Source: Lineus longissimus
Lineage: Eukaryota; Nemertea; Pilidiophora; Heteronemertea; Lineidae
Length of the DNA stretch: 64,000 nucleotides
Direction of reading: 5' to 3'
Assembly (NCBI RefSeq): GCF_910592395.1
Contig: NC_088313.1
Span: 16,570,437-16,634,436, forward strand
Below the pieces are notes generated by a model. It was not told where the DNA came from and did not search any database. It worked only from the letters and a program-made list of their open reading frames with translations. The translations under genes were made by a program, and so were the position numbers. Below are positions 1 through 13,000 of the stretch, one piece after another; positions within the stretch are counted from its first letter, which is position 1; every line of letters starts with the position of its first letter.

Positions 1-627
1 TTTGCCTGCTTTCAGACAGTCGGTTATCCAAGATGAAGAAATAACAATGAAGTTGTCCTTTATGGCTGAAAGTTGTAGAAGTCTTTCAGCTTGGTCCAGG
101 GAATCTAAATCAGTAACTACATGTGTCACCTTGGAGCTGCAAAAAACAACAACAATTTATCAATTGGTTCAAGGTTTGACATCACGAATCTATGTACCAT
201 AGCCTGAGAAAACCAACATCATGAAAAGTTTGAAAAAATGTCTACAATTTGTCAATGAATTAAGAGCTGAGATCGACCAGGCAATTTCTACTCTGGCTTG
301 TTCAATGATAATTGCAATTCACAAGGTTATCAACCAGTTAACCCTTTTACTGCCGAGTGATTTTGATAGTTTTGTTTGGCTACTAAAACATCTGTTTCCA
401 CATTCATTGGACGGACAGTGTAGTAAGTTTGACTTATCACAGAACTAGGAACATCAAATTGAAGATTTCTGTGTTTTGAGGATTGTGTTCCTTACACAAG
501 ATTCTCTGAGATATTGAATCCTTTCTTCTTGGTCGCCTGCAACATCATCTGATGCCTCCTCCTCTGCATCTTCTGTGGGGCAATAAAGATGCAAATACTC
601 TCCTCCCCCGTCATTGATGTCGGCCAT
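1..627 (-). CDS. BRCT-domain protein, 5' part (runs off window start)
   Basis: Proposed exons on the minus strand are 627-496 (ATG, donor GTAAGG), 444-323 (acceptor TAG, donor GTGAAT) and 136-1 (strong acceptor TTTTTTGCAG); phases 0, 2 and onward agree. Exon 1 encodes an acidic start (MADINDGGGEYLHLYCP). The last exon reads SKVTHVVTDLDSLDQAERL, then hydrophobic residues, then SSSWITDCLKAGK. A VTHVV strand followed by a W-I-x-D-C helix is the BRCT fold signature. BRCT domains bind phosphopeptides or partner BRCTs in DNA repair and checkpoint proteins. The member cannot be named from one half-domain; family X polymerases, ligase IV and REV1 all have comparable BRCTs. The BRCT exon is well supported; the middle exon rests mainly on open frame and phase. 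Confidence 0.55.
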
Positions 628-1734
628 AGTTGAGTATTGGATGCTAAAAGTAAGGCATTCTTAACTTTATTTGAGATAAAACATGAAATTAAATCTTCTG
701 AGCGGCACAGATATCAACGAAATGCCAATTTATTGCAGTGAGTGAGACCCAGCCGCCCTTCTCGACAGAAAGTGATTACGCAATAGAACCAAGGTGAGCA
801 CAGCCCTAGAACTTGCTGAGGCAGGCAATGGGTTGTTTGCTTGTTTGACAGTTTGACAGTGCCTAAGTAAGGGTAGGCCAGAGTATCATCCCGACATTAG
901 GATGCCTGGGGAGGGGGGGGCAAGCGTTGAGCTTGTATCCTTTAGAAGTGTAATGCTTCTTGGAATTTCTTCTTCCCCCAGACCCAGGCTAATGCCGGTG
1001 CCAGCTATAAAGCCCCAGGCCAACGAAGCCCACCTGACATTCCCCTTTTTTGTTTTCATCATAGGCCTACTCATAGGCTTTCGCTTTTGGTTTGCCCCAA
1101 ATCAAAATCTCAAAATACACTTTTGTCACAAAATCATAGCGATCAAGCTCTATTCAAACTGTCTGAAACAAAGCTACAAATGCATATGTAAAATCTGAAT
1201 TACTAACAGTCGCAATGAAACACAAACTGGGTGATTTACGTCATTTTTTGGCTGATGAAAATTATCAAAATTTGACTCATTGGGAGTTTGACAGAAGTAC
1301 CATACGAGAATCAGTCGCGAGAAAGTACTCGGAAGTTCATTTTATGTGCGCGAGACTAAAGATGACATCTTGACACACAAGGGATCGCGGATTCCCTCTT
1401 ACGAGATCTACAATGTATAGAGGCCCTACAGACTGCCCCTCTCATTATCTAAAGACACGGTAGTGTTGCAAGTTGATCGAAAAAATGGCGTCATAACCCT
1501 CTTTCCATTTAATCTTCATTCTGGTCAACAAGCGACAACACCATTCCCATTTCTGAAATGGTCATTAAAAATCTTGGTGAAAAACTACTATACTTAATCA
1601 AATTCTCTAATTAGAATAGAGGAACGCATGATCTTTGGATTCAGAGTCTTGGTATATCGCCTAGTTTCAGAAAAAAATAGAAATAAAATGAGAAAATGAT
1701 ATAAAAAAAAGAAATAAAAGAATAAAAAATGCTA
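628..1734. other. Intergenic, no gene seen
   Basis: Sequence between the BRCT-gene start and the tRNA. It presumably holds the BRCT-gene promoter and 5' UTR. Short open frames here (for example 886-1074) have no recognisable domain or splice context. Confidence 0.5.
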
Positions 1735-1842
1735 TGCCCCAGGTGAGGATCGAACTCACAACCTTCGCATATCTCAGTCTACCCGCACACGCGGGAGTAC
1801 TGCTTATAAGTACGACGCGCTGACCGATTGTGCTACTGGGGC
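1735..1842 (-). tRNA. tRNA-Ile (anticodon UAU) with intron
   Basis: The minus strand folds as a cloverleaf. The acceptor stem GCCCCAG (5', from 1842) pairs perfectly with CTGGGGC before discriminator A at 1735. The D-arm contains the A box TAGCACAATCGGTCAGCG, and the T-arm contains GGTTGTGAGTTCGATCCTCA with the B box. The anticodon loop CTTATAA carries TAT, and stem TCGTA pairs with TGCGA once an intron of about 34 nt after position 37 is removed. Metazoan tRNA-Ile(UAU) genes characteristically carry such an intron, and both arms closely resemble the family. It reads AUA codons in the cytosol. An upstream T-rich tract in the RNA sense was not evaluated as a terminator. Confidence 0.95.
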
Positions 1843-3905
1843 AAGCTGAATGCGAGGCGGAATAGATTGACTATAAACCGGCTGGCTAATGTATGCGATC
1901 AATGAATGACGTCATTTAGTGTCGTCTGCTGGGGTTCCATTCACGAGTTATTTATGTATGCATGGCATTAATATTGCCATTATCAACATCGAATATTGCG
2001 CTTCAGTACTATAGGCCTACATTGTTGCATAGTTCTAGGTTTTTATCCGAATGACTTTATTATACACACACTCCAGGGAGAAAAGAGCCGGGAAAAGGGT
2101 GTAGCCTAGGTGCCGTAGCCTATACACTCCTAAAGCAGAGCCGTTGGCGCAAGTCTCTCTTCACATCCGTTTAAAACATAACTTCTCCACACCAAACCAC
2201 CATCCTCATAGCTTTCACTCTATGAAATATCGAGAGACGGAGTACGGGCCACTCCACTCTTGATGCTATTTATGTCATGCAGTAGAATGCCTGGGATAGT
2301 TTATCGCATTGATATAGCTCACTGTGATTTAGAGGGAAACTTGGGTGTAGGATTTAGGTGACCACTGAGGAGGGAGGACCGAGGATGGGACACTTTCTGT
2401 CCTGTCCTGTCCTGTAGTAGATAGGCTGGGAATTTTCTATTTCGGCCGGTGCTTCCACTGGGTCGGGTACCGCGGTGTGTAGAAGTTTGATATGTCCTTG
2501 GATAACGTCATAATATGTACCTGCGTTTTTTTATTTGACCTACTTTTCAAGGTCACAGAGGTCAAGTGAAATTCTGGGGTTGCATGCATGACAGCGCGAC
2601 TAATTTCACTCACAACATGGACATAAAATTGCTCAACATCATTGGGCGGACATGACCAATGTACCACACACCAAGAAAAGAGATCGGTCACCACTGATAA
2701 TACAGTATTTTCTGCAAATCGCTCACATCCAAGCAGTTGCTAGGCAACATAATCAAACAAATTGCGTCACGGACTGCTCCCGTTTGGTCTGTCATTAATC
2801 GGCCTATTCTCTGGTGATGCAGGGTTTGGCTGTATTCGTGTGTAGTCATGTTAGTATCGAGAAAACAGACGCTGGGTGCATTTGATGAGGCTGGTATCTG
2901 TTCGCTGTAGCAATGGAGTGCAATTTTTGAGTACTGAAGAAGGTAGGTGACTTTTAATATCTATTGACATCAATTTCTGCGACCGCATGCTGAGAACAAA
3001 GATTTGTAGTTGCAAATATAAGGATTTGTTGCAAGTTTAAACGACTGTAACAATTAAGGATTGACCATATAATTCAATTCAATTCAAATTTAGAGAAGGA
3101 GACTAAGAATTGAAAAACGAGGGTATTTTATATCATTTAGCTTGTACATGAATCTAAATATATCATTTTCTGCTGCCGCACTCAAACACAGATAGCCGTA
3201 AATGCACCCAATTCAGAAACGGTGCCGAAGGAAGTAACAGTATTACCGTATAATACTGTCCGCATATTATTAGCATTGCGTTTTTTCCCGTCAAATTGGT
3301 AAAAATAGACAATCAATAATTTCAAACTGGAAACACCCACTGAACAGAGATAGGAAACGCCTCAATCTCATGTCACAAAAGCATTCGAAGATGATAATTC
3401 GATACAGCCATTCGCCTAATAAAGGAACGATGCTGCAAATCATTATTGCGGTGTGTTTTTTCAAAACTCAATCAATTGGAAGATTTGCATTTTCGTTATA
3501 GGAAATCCTATAGATACGCCAACTGTAAACTCCTGAGGCAGTCCATTAGTCATCATACATGTAATCGCGGCCCACTGCGTTCGGAGTGTACAATATGAAT
3601 GATAATGGAGCTATACTCCCAACCTCCCCATACACTGAACTTCCAGCAGCATTGCCTCCCGCGTTATCTTGAAGCTGAGCAATGAGGGTCTACGGAGGCA
3701 ATACCGCTGGAAATTCAGTATGCCCTATGGGTATGAGGACCGGGCGCAGCGGATTTCCCGCTGCGGCACGGCATGCACCCATTGATTCGCGATGATGGGT
3801 GGAATCCACTGGAATATCTGTTTGTGTATTTCCTGTCCGTTTCGATGATGCTATTGTGATTCGCAGATGAAACAGATGTCCCACATTATGAGAGCGAGCT
3901 TCCAA
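1843..3905. other. Intergenic, upstream of the Ly6-type gene
   Basis: No coding exon recognised. It should hold the Ly6-gene promoter and 5' UTR. It includes the short foldback at 3636-3722, listed separately. The minus frame 2437-2694 has no domain or splice support. Confidence 0.45.
3636..3722. repeat. Short foldback, related to sequence near 55210
   Basis: CTGAACTTCCAGCAGCATTG followed by CCTCC near 3641 is answered by its inverted partner at about 3696-3722. The same arm (CATACTGAACTTCCAGCGG) reappears near 55208-55235. This looks like a low-copy dispersed inverted-repeat element. Confidence 0.5.
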
Positions 3906-5467
3906 ATGTCATCAGAAGTCTTAGTCAAGAAGTCAAACTTGAATCTTGCCGTCTGCTGTCTGATGACGTTCGTCTTCTTGGCTCAAGCAGCAGGTGATGG
4001 TAAGTCCCCAGATTATTTTGTCGGTTAAGAAGGCCAATGGAAACAGTGCTTGGGAAGTGTATTGTATTAGTTTCTCAAGGACTATGTGCTGTGTTTGATG
4101 TTTCTTTTCAAGACAACACCAGAATAATAATAATTCATCCCTCATTTCTCTAATAAACGTTAGCCCCCTCGGGACAGGATTTATGTGGAGTGTTTAATCT
4201 CACCCATATTCTCCTCTAACCACAGGTATCAATCGGACGACTCCCACAACCACAGCCCACCCTGACCTAATATGCTTTGTCTGTGAAGCAGCGAGGATGG
4301 ACTGTCCGGTGATCCACTACAAATTCCCCGTGGCTCATCTGGAAACGGGATGTTATGGATGCTACAAGGAATGGAAAGAGGGTGAGAGCACAGCATGGAT
4401 TGTCACGAGATCATGCAGACCAGTAGATCTGTGTAGATGATATCGAAATCTGGACTTAGTTCTCTCCCTTGTCTTGCTCAAGGGACAGTTTTGATGCATC
4501 GTACAGAATGAACTCCTTCACGGCAAGGGCACAATCAGTGACTTGTTAACACCTTCTGCGCCGTACCACGTAGATCTACGTAGCCCTTCTGATCTGTAAT
4601 GTTGCTTGATTGAGTCTTTTAAACACCTTCAGCCTCGAACAACGTAGATCTACGTGGCCCAAATCCCCCTCCCCTTTGAGCTGGTTATCGGAGTCTCATG
4701 GACTTCACGAAAGAACTACGCCATCGCCATCTTCAGGGAAAGATAAGAACTGAAAAGACCGTGAAAATACTGTTTGGTCGTTCAGTTCCTACCTTACCCT
4801 GAAGATGGCGATGGCGTAGTTCTTTCATATTCTGAACGGCGGTCTTTTCAGTTTCTACCGTGCCCTGAAGATGGCGATGGCGTAGTTCTTTCATGAAGTC
4901 CATGAGACTCCGATAACCAGCTCAAAGAGGGAGGATTTGGACCACGTAGATCTACGATCAAGATCCTTTGGTGGTGGTGGTGGTGGTGTTATTTTTCTCC
5001 TAACGCAGGATCGGATGGTGTGATCAGACTTTTTAGCATCATATATCATTCTAGATGTATTTGGTTACTTTTCAGGAGTTGCCCATGCCACTAGAAAGTG
5101 TCTTGAGAAGGCAAATATGACCGAATTCAGACAGAAAACGGGTGAGTACTGTTTGTTAGAAACATGTGTCCAAATCAGTTATCCCCACCAAGGACTGTCG
5201 TACATTTTAAAGAAGTTACATTCATTCATTTATAAGAAGTCACATTCATAATTTTTATCTTCTCACTTGCATGTTTCAGGCAACTCATCAGTAAGCTGGT
5301 CTGGTTGCAGTTCCAAGACGGATCCTGTCACAGGCAAACCGATTTATTTCTGTCTCTGCACAGATGACTATTGTAACTCAGCTTCCACACACCAGATGGC
5401 AATAGCAGTACCAATTGCTGCAATTATTGCAGTCTGCTACCTTTCATGGCCGTTTCTGAACGGGTGA
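3906..5467 (+). CDS. Ly6/uPAR (three-finger) domain protein, GPI-anchored
   Basis: Four exons: 3906-3999, 4226-4381, 5076-5141, 5280-5467; all introns are phase 1 GT-AG; 167 aa. Residues 1-29 form a signal peptide with a hydrophobic core (NLAVCCLMTFVFLAQAA). A Thr-rich spacer leads into a cysteine-rich region with ten Cys: CFVC near the start, TGCYGC in the middle and CLCTDDYCNS at the end. That order, C-x2-C at the start and C-x-C...D-x-C-N at the end, is the LU (Ly6/uPAR) signature, giving five disulfides in a three-finger fold. The C-terminus is a hydrophobic segment (about residues 147-165) with almost no cytoplasmic tail, typical of a GPI-anchor signal. The protein should sit on the outer cell surface. 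Its ligand is unknown; this family diverges too fast for orthology by eye. The start is the first ATG before the signal peptide. Confidence 0.88.
4644..4958. mobile_element. Long inverted-repeat (foldback) element in Ly6-gene intron 2
   Basis: The left arm, about 4644-4738, and right arm, about 4863-4958, are near-identical inverted copies of roughly 95 bp. Each runs from GTAGATCTACGTGG to ATCGCCATCTTCAGGG. A third, partial copy of the inner arm lies at 4799-4831 in the spacer. The 14-bp palindrome ACGTAGATCTACGT marks both ends and recurs near 4568. No coding frame is present, so it is a non-autonomous foldback or MITE-like element. Confidence 0.8.
4967..4989. repeat. (GGT)n microsatellite
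   Basis: An uninterrupted run of GGT/TGG triplets in Ly6-gene intron 2, just right of the foldback element. Confidence 0.8.
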
Positions 5468-6178
5468 CGAAGTGTGTTGATATGAAAGAAAGGGATTCAG
5501 ATTGATATCAGAGGGGCATTTCAGAACTAGCCAACGTCTAGTCATGTGATTTCATTAAGTGTTTTCCATGCTGGCTGACCGGGACTCATGTCTGAATTAT
5601 TCATCTCAATCAGAAACTTGAAGATCAGAGGCTGCAAAAAGCCCGATACGGAACTTCGAAGTGAAGACGTGTCACAAGGAGTCTGGACTAGTAGTAGATG
5701 TCTTTCAGCCCAGTATGCAATCCGATAGAACCAAGAGATGTATTAAAATAACAAGTAGAACGCAATATTATAATATTTACAGAGTGGTGATGTATTTTAC
5801 GTATCATGTGATACCATACAAATACTTCATTTATACAGATGTGTGTTTGAATATAATTCATTTTTCTATAACAAAGAGTGTACATTTACATAGATATATT
5901 AACTACTAGGATATACAATTTACCTTTGTACACTTCGGACAATCATGCCTTTTTACACCAGCATACATGCACATCCAGGGAACTGGACAAAGTTCCCCAC
6001 TTTTCAGATTTCAGAACAGTCCTGCTCATCACGAATCCATCCTGGCCCAACAAGGTTAACAGTCACAACACACATTGGGTCCACTCCTTCCAGGAGGGAG
6101 TGAAGACCAACTGGTGAAGTGACCGCAGACCGTGAAAATTCAAGATGGCCACACGATTGAGCTTTCCAAGAATGAGTG

Positions 6179-6184
6179 AATAAA
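6179..6184 (+). terminator. Poly(A) signal, Ly6-type gene (putative)
   Basis: Canonical AATAAA about 0.7 kb downstream of the Ly6-gene stop codon, the first good hexamer on that strand that I noticed. No cleavage-site evidence is available. Confidence 0.4.
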
Positions 6185-8150
6185 ATTTACAAGGGGAAGG
6201 TTGAGGGAAACGTACATGCCATAACCTCTCCAATGCATTAGGCGAGTTTACCAGAAGTTCATGCTAGTTTGTCCCTATTTTTTTGTCTCAACAGGTCTGA
6301 GAGAGCATACAAAATAAGGAACTGATTATAAAAATTGCAAAGAAAAGGCATGAGCTGTTCAAAATGATAGAGGATTAGTTTGTTTATTCAAAACAGCAAA
6401 TTTGATCATTATCATATTGCCTGCAACCTAGCATTTATACTCTACCAATATACATGTACAGTCAGTCATGTGATGGACTACCTCATTAACAGAGGATAGG
6501 GATGACAATTTGTGACCTGTAGTTTCTATATCAACAAAATGTTAAAACAAGTGGGAAATTTTACAAACTAACCCCCTGTCTTAAAAGATTTCAGAAGAGA
6601 ATCATTTTAAAGTCTTACAAGTGCAACAACAAATTGTGAAACACTACATTAACTCATTTTTTTGTAACAAATCAGTTTAAAAATCTATATCATTCCAGAT
6701 GGTTCCAAAAAGAACTTATGAAGAAGACACATCCGATTCAGTCACTCTGTGCCACTGGCCCTTAAATTTACACTTCCAAGAACCACGCATGATTTCATCA
6801 AACCTCATTCAGAAGTTCTTTTTGGAACAACCTGTCTGCCCCAGGCTACTCATTTTTTCAAAACGGACCAAACTATTTCTTCTAACGTTAAAACATCACA
6901 AACAATATACTCAGCTGCCAATTCTAATAATCAAAGTCTAGAGCAGATTCATGTACCTGTAGTTTAATTTGAAAGGGCGAGCCAAAGAGACCAACTTCTT
7001 TAACAGCCAATGACCAAACAAATTCGTTTTCATATGGAATGTCATTCATGACCACCTGGTCATGCAAATTTATGTACATGTTTTTAATTTGTGAACAAAT
7101 GTCAGTGAAAACCATTGTTGCTAAAATGTAGATCGGTTGAGTGAAACTTCCTTCTGTCGAGAGTTCATGAAGCTATAGTTTGACAGTACGGTCGGCCTGA
7201 ATAAATAGTTATGTTCAAGAATGTCATTTCATTGAGAGTAGATCAGCAATGCATATACATAATAACATTATTGTCTTCGGTCGAACGACTCTTATCCATG
7301 TTCACAGACTTGTTTGTATCTTCAAAACACTCACAGGTAACACAAACAATATGTACAGAAACAATAACTCACACAAACAAATCATTTCCAACTCCAAGCA
7401 ACCCTGTCACACCTTGAGTAATAGCCTCACTCGCCCTATATCAGGCTTGCCGCTTTTGTTCCAAGGCCTGACTATAGCGCTTGCAGTGCTCAAGTCATAT
7501 TTTCAGGCCCAATAAACTGATCACAGAACAAATCGAGTGAAAGCGGGTCGTTTCAACACATACCTGTCCAAGATGAGAGGGGCTGAAGTATTTTTTTCTC
7601 GGGACACAAACTTTATAGTAATGATTATTAGAACATATGGAGAGGGGAAGAAGGGACACAGAGTTTACAGATACATGTACTAACAATGCAACATCATTTA
7701 AGATCATACTTGGAATGAAATAACTCACCACGCTACTGTAAACATTCTCAGGAGCCATCATGACTGTCAAGTTGGCCGCCTGCATTATGATAGAATGTAA
7801 CATTTCACAGCCAATGCTGCAAACCAGAAAGTCATGAGGGCTCCTGAGTGCTTCTACAGTGAAGATATGGAAACCTGATGTTTATGAACCAAACATATCA
7901 CTGTGGAATGATAGGGACAGGGATACACATTCTGAATCTGCAGTCAGTCGCTCAAGTGAGATGCACGTTTTTCATTTTTCTTGTGACCAAAGCACTGATA
8001 TTTTTTTCACCAAAACTTTATGATAATCGCAAACAACCAGTAACTTGTTGATTTTAGAAGCGTTAGAGAAAGCATTGGGAAACAACAACATAAGTGATAT
8101 TAACAAAGAAATATATAATTGAGTCACTCGCCCAAATCATAATAATGTAT

Positions 8151-8453
8151 TCCCATTGGCTACATGTAGTCTAGAAGGAATTCCATTGGCTACATACATG
8201 TAGTCTAGTAGGAATTCCATTGGCTACATACATGTAGTCTAGTAGGAGTCCCATCGGCTACATACATGTAGCCTAGTAGGAATCCCATCGGCTACATACA
8301 TGTAGTCTAGTAGGAGTCCCATCGGCTACATACATGTAGTCTAGTAGGAGTCCCATCGGCTACATACATGTAGTCTAGTAGGAATCCCATCGGCTACATA
8401 CATGTAGTCTAGTAGGAATCCCATCGGCTACATACATGTAGCCTAGTAGGAAG
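8151..8453. repeat. 34-bp tandem repeat, nine copies
   Basis: Nine head-to-tail units of 34 bp, the first one shortened, with few substitutions. Each unit contains the palindrome CTACATACATGTAG followed by TCTAGTAGGA. Variation is mostly ATTGG versus ATCGG and GTCTAG versus GCCTAG. It is a minisatellite in the Ly6-CLINT1 intergenic region. Confidence 0.95.
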
Positions 8454-10006
8454 AACATTCGACATCTGATCAGATTGAACTCCAAACTGATACAGATGAA
8501 ATTCATTACAAAGATAGATTTTAATAAATATAGAAGATTACGTATTCTATTGGGGCATTTTACCTGTGCACTGCGCATATGATTGCTTCTGCCTGAGACT
8601 GGGGACATGACAGAAGTTGAGAGATTTTTGGAATGGATTCCATGGCTAGTTTGTGGGTGACTTGACCCAGCAAGTTTATGCACCCACAGCATGCGAAAAA
8701 GAAGATATGTCATTTACTGGATGATAAAAGAACAGTTAAAAAATGAGTTGCACTCATTTCTCATCCCCCTAACACGCTAGAACTCCAGAGCCATGGCTTG
8801 AAATAAAGTCTTGAATGAGTTGAAAACACTGGTCCCCCGTTTCATACATATATACAAAAATTTGTCGTGCGTGGGCCAAGCTTTGAGATATAGACCATCT
8901 CGGCATACCGAACCAATGTACCCACCCCTCATTAGTGGCTGATTATCTGTCTTACAAAAATATATCTCGGGAAATTTTCGCCTTGATTTGAGGAATGTAA
9001 ATTTCAGCCATGACATACAATTTATTTGAGGAATCAACACTGTGCTGTCTCTTTACTGAAATCAAGAGCGGATATACGGTCTCCATTTTAGTACAGAGAC
9101 CCAACAGGGCAGTGTCAATTTCACTACTATCACACCTAAGTTTAAACAAGTTATCCGAACAAAATATATTGAAAACTCTCTACGGCTGTAGCTCTTGCAT
9201 CGTCGATTTCTCGATTGAAAAATTCAGACTGCTGTTGCCAAAACGAGGCGCTGTGTATAATACATGCTACATTGTAATCGATGGGTGTTAGAACGACTAT
9301 CATACACTCTTCAGTGTAGTGTCTTTAGTGCAATAGTAATTGGTGCTATCTTTATACATGGCAGTTACAACTTGCGTTAAATAAAATGCCTATCCATCTG
9401 TAAAGTCATTTGTAGGTTAATTTTTACATTATCATTTTTTCTTAACAAAGACAAACACAAAAATGATAACAAACTGACAAAACGATTAGCACATGTCCAG
9501 TTTCAACACTGTTAGTCATAATACAGCCCATCTAAAATACTAAAATCTTAGAACTTAAAAGATTGAATAATTCTTTCCAATCTTGGTACTCAAAATCTTC
9601 AATGTAGGAATTGCTTCAGTGATAACGGCCAACAGAGAAGGAAGTGGAAATGTGCTGACTGGGCATGTTTCTTCAACACAACATAAATACCTAACAGAGC
9701 CCTCACACCTAACAGAGCCCTCATATGGAAAAGTTGGATTACTTGCTATTCTCTATGACGCACTATAATGAGCAGGGCTAAAGAGACATTGCCAAGTCGA
9801 GAGAGTTTGAAACCTCTGTTTCACACAACTCCTCAAGAGTTTTAGACACAGCGCTCAAGGAGTAGGATTCAAATGGAGATTCTCCACACGTGCACACATA
9901 GCCTGAAAACTTATCCTGGACTGGTGACGCCCCCAGATCCTCCTCACAGCCATAGACCAATGTACCTCCGATGACATTTACCTAATTCGAGAATCGGAAA
10001 CAGTGC

Positions 10007-13000
10007 TCACTTGAAGTTTCCGAGGGTACCGAACGCCTGGTCTGCTCGTTGCTGCATTTTGGCAGTGTTCATGGACATTGTCTGCATGGTCATGCCTGTA
10101 CCGACCAGGCCCATCTGGACACCACTAGGGGGAACGTTCATGCCTGAAAGCAAAAGAGAGAAATGGTCACTATCCGACATGAAGCCACTCAAAGACTGCA
10201 GAACAAACCAACATGGATGCTTTCAAAGTGCTTTTTACACCAGGCACTACTGCCAACCGCCAAATTGTTAAAAGAGAGACCACACCCCCCATGGTAATGT
10301 CGTATTTCCACAGGTTATAAAAGTAAGAAGCTGAATTTGCCTTCTAACGTCCGGATCCTTTATTCTAACACTGCTTCACAAAATTATACACACCAAAGTC
10401 ATAATTGATAAAATAGTTCGTCGGGATGACGATTCGTGCACGTGATTAGAAATACTCGGGACTCTCTCTATCTCTCTCTCTCTGCCGAGAGCGTGCGGAT
10501 AGCTGTTTTGTATCCACGCGCAGCTTTGTCTGCACCAATCAGGGGGCAACGTTGATGCGTCTCCATCCAATGAGGAGCCGCATCAATGCTGACGTAATTG
10601 ATCACGTAATTGATCACGCTGGGGAGAATGGAGGATTAAAAGTAGACCGTGCGAATTTTCCACGATTATCCACCGGTATCTTATCTAAACCCAAATCCAA
10701 TAATCCCGCACACTTAATTCCAAGAATTACACATTACAGTGCTACTCATAAGAAAGGTTTTACAATTACTTTACAACAGTAACTGACTCTGAAACTTACC
10801 CATATTTGCCTGTCCCATATTCATCTGTTGCATGCCTTGTGTGAGCCCTTGGCTACTGTAACCTTGTTGATTAGTTACATACATGTTGTTTGGCTGACCT
10901 CCCACACCTGAAAATACATTGAAGCAAATGGTCAGCAGTTGAGCCTGTGGTCTCTAGAGAGCTGCCCAAGCGAGTCTCTGCAGCTCTATCGTTCAAAATT
11001 CGAAGGCGGGGGACTCTGCAGAGCTTCTTCACATGACTGTATAATGGGTAGTATTAGAAAGGTTCATATTTGAAAAGACCGAGTGAGTGATGACAAAAAG
11101 GTCATCTTTCTCTCTAAATCAATTCACCTCTACAAACTAAACACATTTTGGAGGAGAGTGTCACCAGACTACTACCATATTTGACCAATGTCGGAAAAGT
11201 GCAACCACGAACAAACATGTGAACTGGTCTGGTGAAATCCCTTATAAGATAGGACTGACTCTGCCAAGAATGATATGACAATCAGGAATTGGAGAACGAA
11301 ACCAACAGCAAGTGGTATAAAGTACATTGTAACTGTCGTTGTCGATTCCAGACAGTTCCCATCGCCACAAGGATAACATCTTTAAACATCGGGTACTTAA
11401 ACGTTGGTATACTATATTTTGACAATACACCAATCCCTTGAACCAAACCCAACCCTTGCACATGAACCCTTGCCAACCATACCAGGCAATTAGTATTGAA
11501 TTGAATACTGACGGTATTTGAAGAAGGCGAGGGGTGCGCAAGTTCTCCTGGACAGTTTCAAGGCTGGAGGGAGAATAGGACATATTAGATGCTCGTAAAC
11601 ACGTCGTGATCTTGGTCGAGGGGAACAACCTTTGAGATAACTGAACTAGCGAGGCAAGAGGTATGAATGGTATGAGTGATTTTGGCATGATGAGGTGATG
11701 ATCAAGACTAGGTTTTTTCTGTTATATTCTCTTTGTTCATGCACCATGCAAGTCTGAACCTGAAAAGAATCTACTTATCAGTCAACATGCACAACCTGAC
11801 ATGATCCAATCACCAGACTGGAAAACAAGAAACCCAACAAGGACATATAAAGAACCTATGATTCAAGAACACCCAAACATTCTTTCTTCCTTTATCTTGT
11901 CTCAGATTTTGAAAACTAGAGATCTTGAAATTGAGACTAAGGTATTCCAGGAAGCAATAAAGACCCCCCTGGGTAATTTCAGATTCAGAAGCAATGTTTA
12001 ACACAGACAATCAAAGTGATATATAAAGTTGAATGAAGAGACAACATGCAAAACCTTCACCAGAATGAAATTATGATCAAAGGACAACTTGTCTCTAAAA
12101 TACCACATAAACAAATCTGAATGGGATAAGAAGTTCATTACCCCAGGGAACTGTGTGGTCATGCATGGAACCAAAGCCACACACAATTGCACGGGGGAAA
12201 AGTTTGCCACATTGGCACAAAGTAGACAAATATGTTACCCGAAGAAAATATAAAGTATATATAAAGTAATCAAAATGAATTTGAATGCATGGACAAGAAT
12301 GATTGCAATCATTACCTTGATAATTCATCACAGAATTGTTGGGCCGAAAGTTCCCAAATTCACTGTAACCTTTTGAGGAGAAGCAAAACGATCTTTGAGC
12401 TAACAATAAGATCTATTTTCATCTATTTCATATCTCCAACTAGTATTTAAAAAGACAGGAATTCTCAAAAATAACCTACAGGTATGCCATTGACAGGAGA
12501 CATGGTTGTAACTAGAAATACAGCCAAGAGTAGTTTCTCCCATTGCCGAGAGTCACCACCTTTTCTACTCACCTGGCATGACTGGAGACTGCTGTTGCTG
12601 AAGCTGGTTAATAGAGGGTGCCTGATGTTTTTGGTACTTGCTTGCCGGACTGAGGTCGTTTAGACTTATATCTATACTGCCAGTATTAGACCAGGTGTTG
12701 TTCATCTTCTGAAAAAAAGGAAGAGTCATGTTGAGATCTTCACAGGTGGTTTTAATCACAATTTACCAAGAAGGGAGTTTAAAGAGTAGACTCAATTCGA
12801 TCGAGAGGCCTTGATCGGCTACAGACAAAGTGACAGTACAACAGTACCATGTGATTGTGAAGACTACATACAGTATTTCATGAGGCCTTTTATAGGTATT
12901 ATTCAAAATATTTTCAGAAGTACTAAGAAATAGCAATTACAGATATTTCCATTTACCATTTATAATCATTGATCACAATTATAAAATGCATACAAATGAA

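Larger units (their letters stand above)
5468..10006. other. Convergent intergenic: 3' UTRs of the Ly6 gene (+) and CLINT1 (-)
   Basis: No coding exon recognised on either strand; open frames are short and show no family motif or splice context. AATAAA at 6179-6184 is the likely Ly6-gene polyadenylation signal. The 34-bp tandem array at 8151-8453 lies here. CLINT1 terminates at 10007 and its 3' UTR extends leftwards for an unknown distance. Confidence 0.6.

Noticed and set aside
8151-8453. CRISPR-like array
   Set aside because: Units are contiguous with no unique spacers, and the genome is animal. It is a minisatellite.
11242-11688. Minus-strand open frame of 148 aa in a CLINT1 intron
   Set aside because: No recognisable domain, and CLINT1 exon phases join across it. 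Probably chance.
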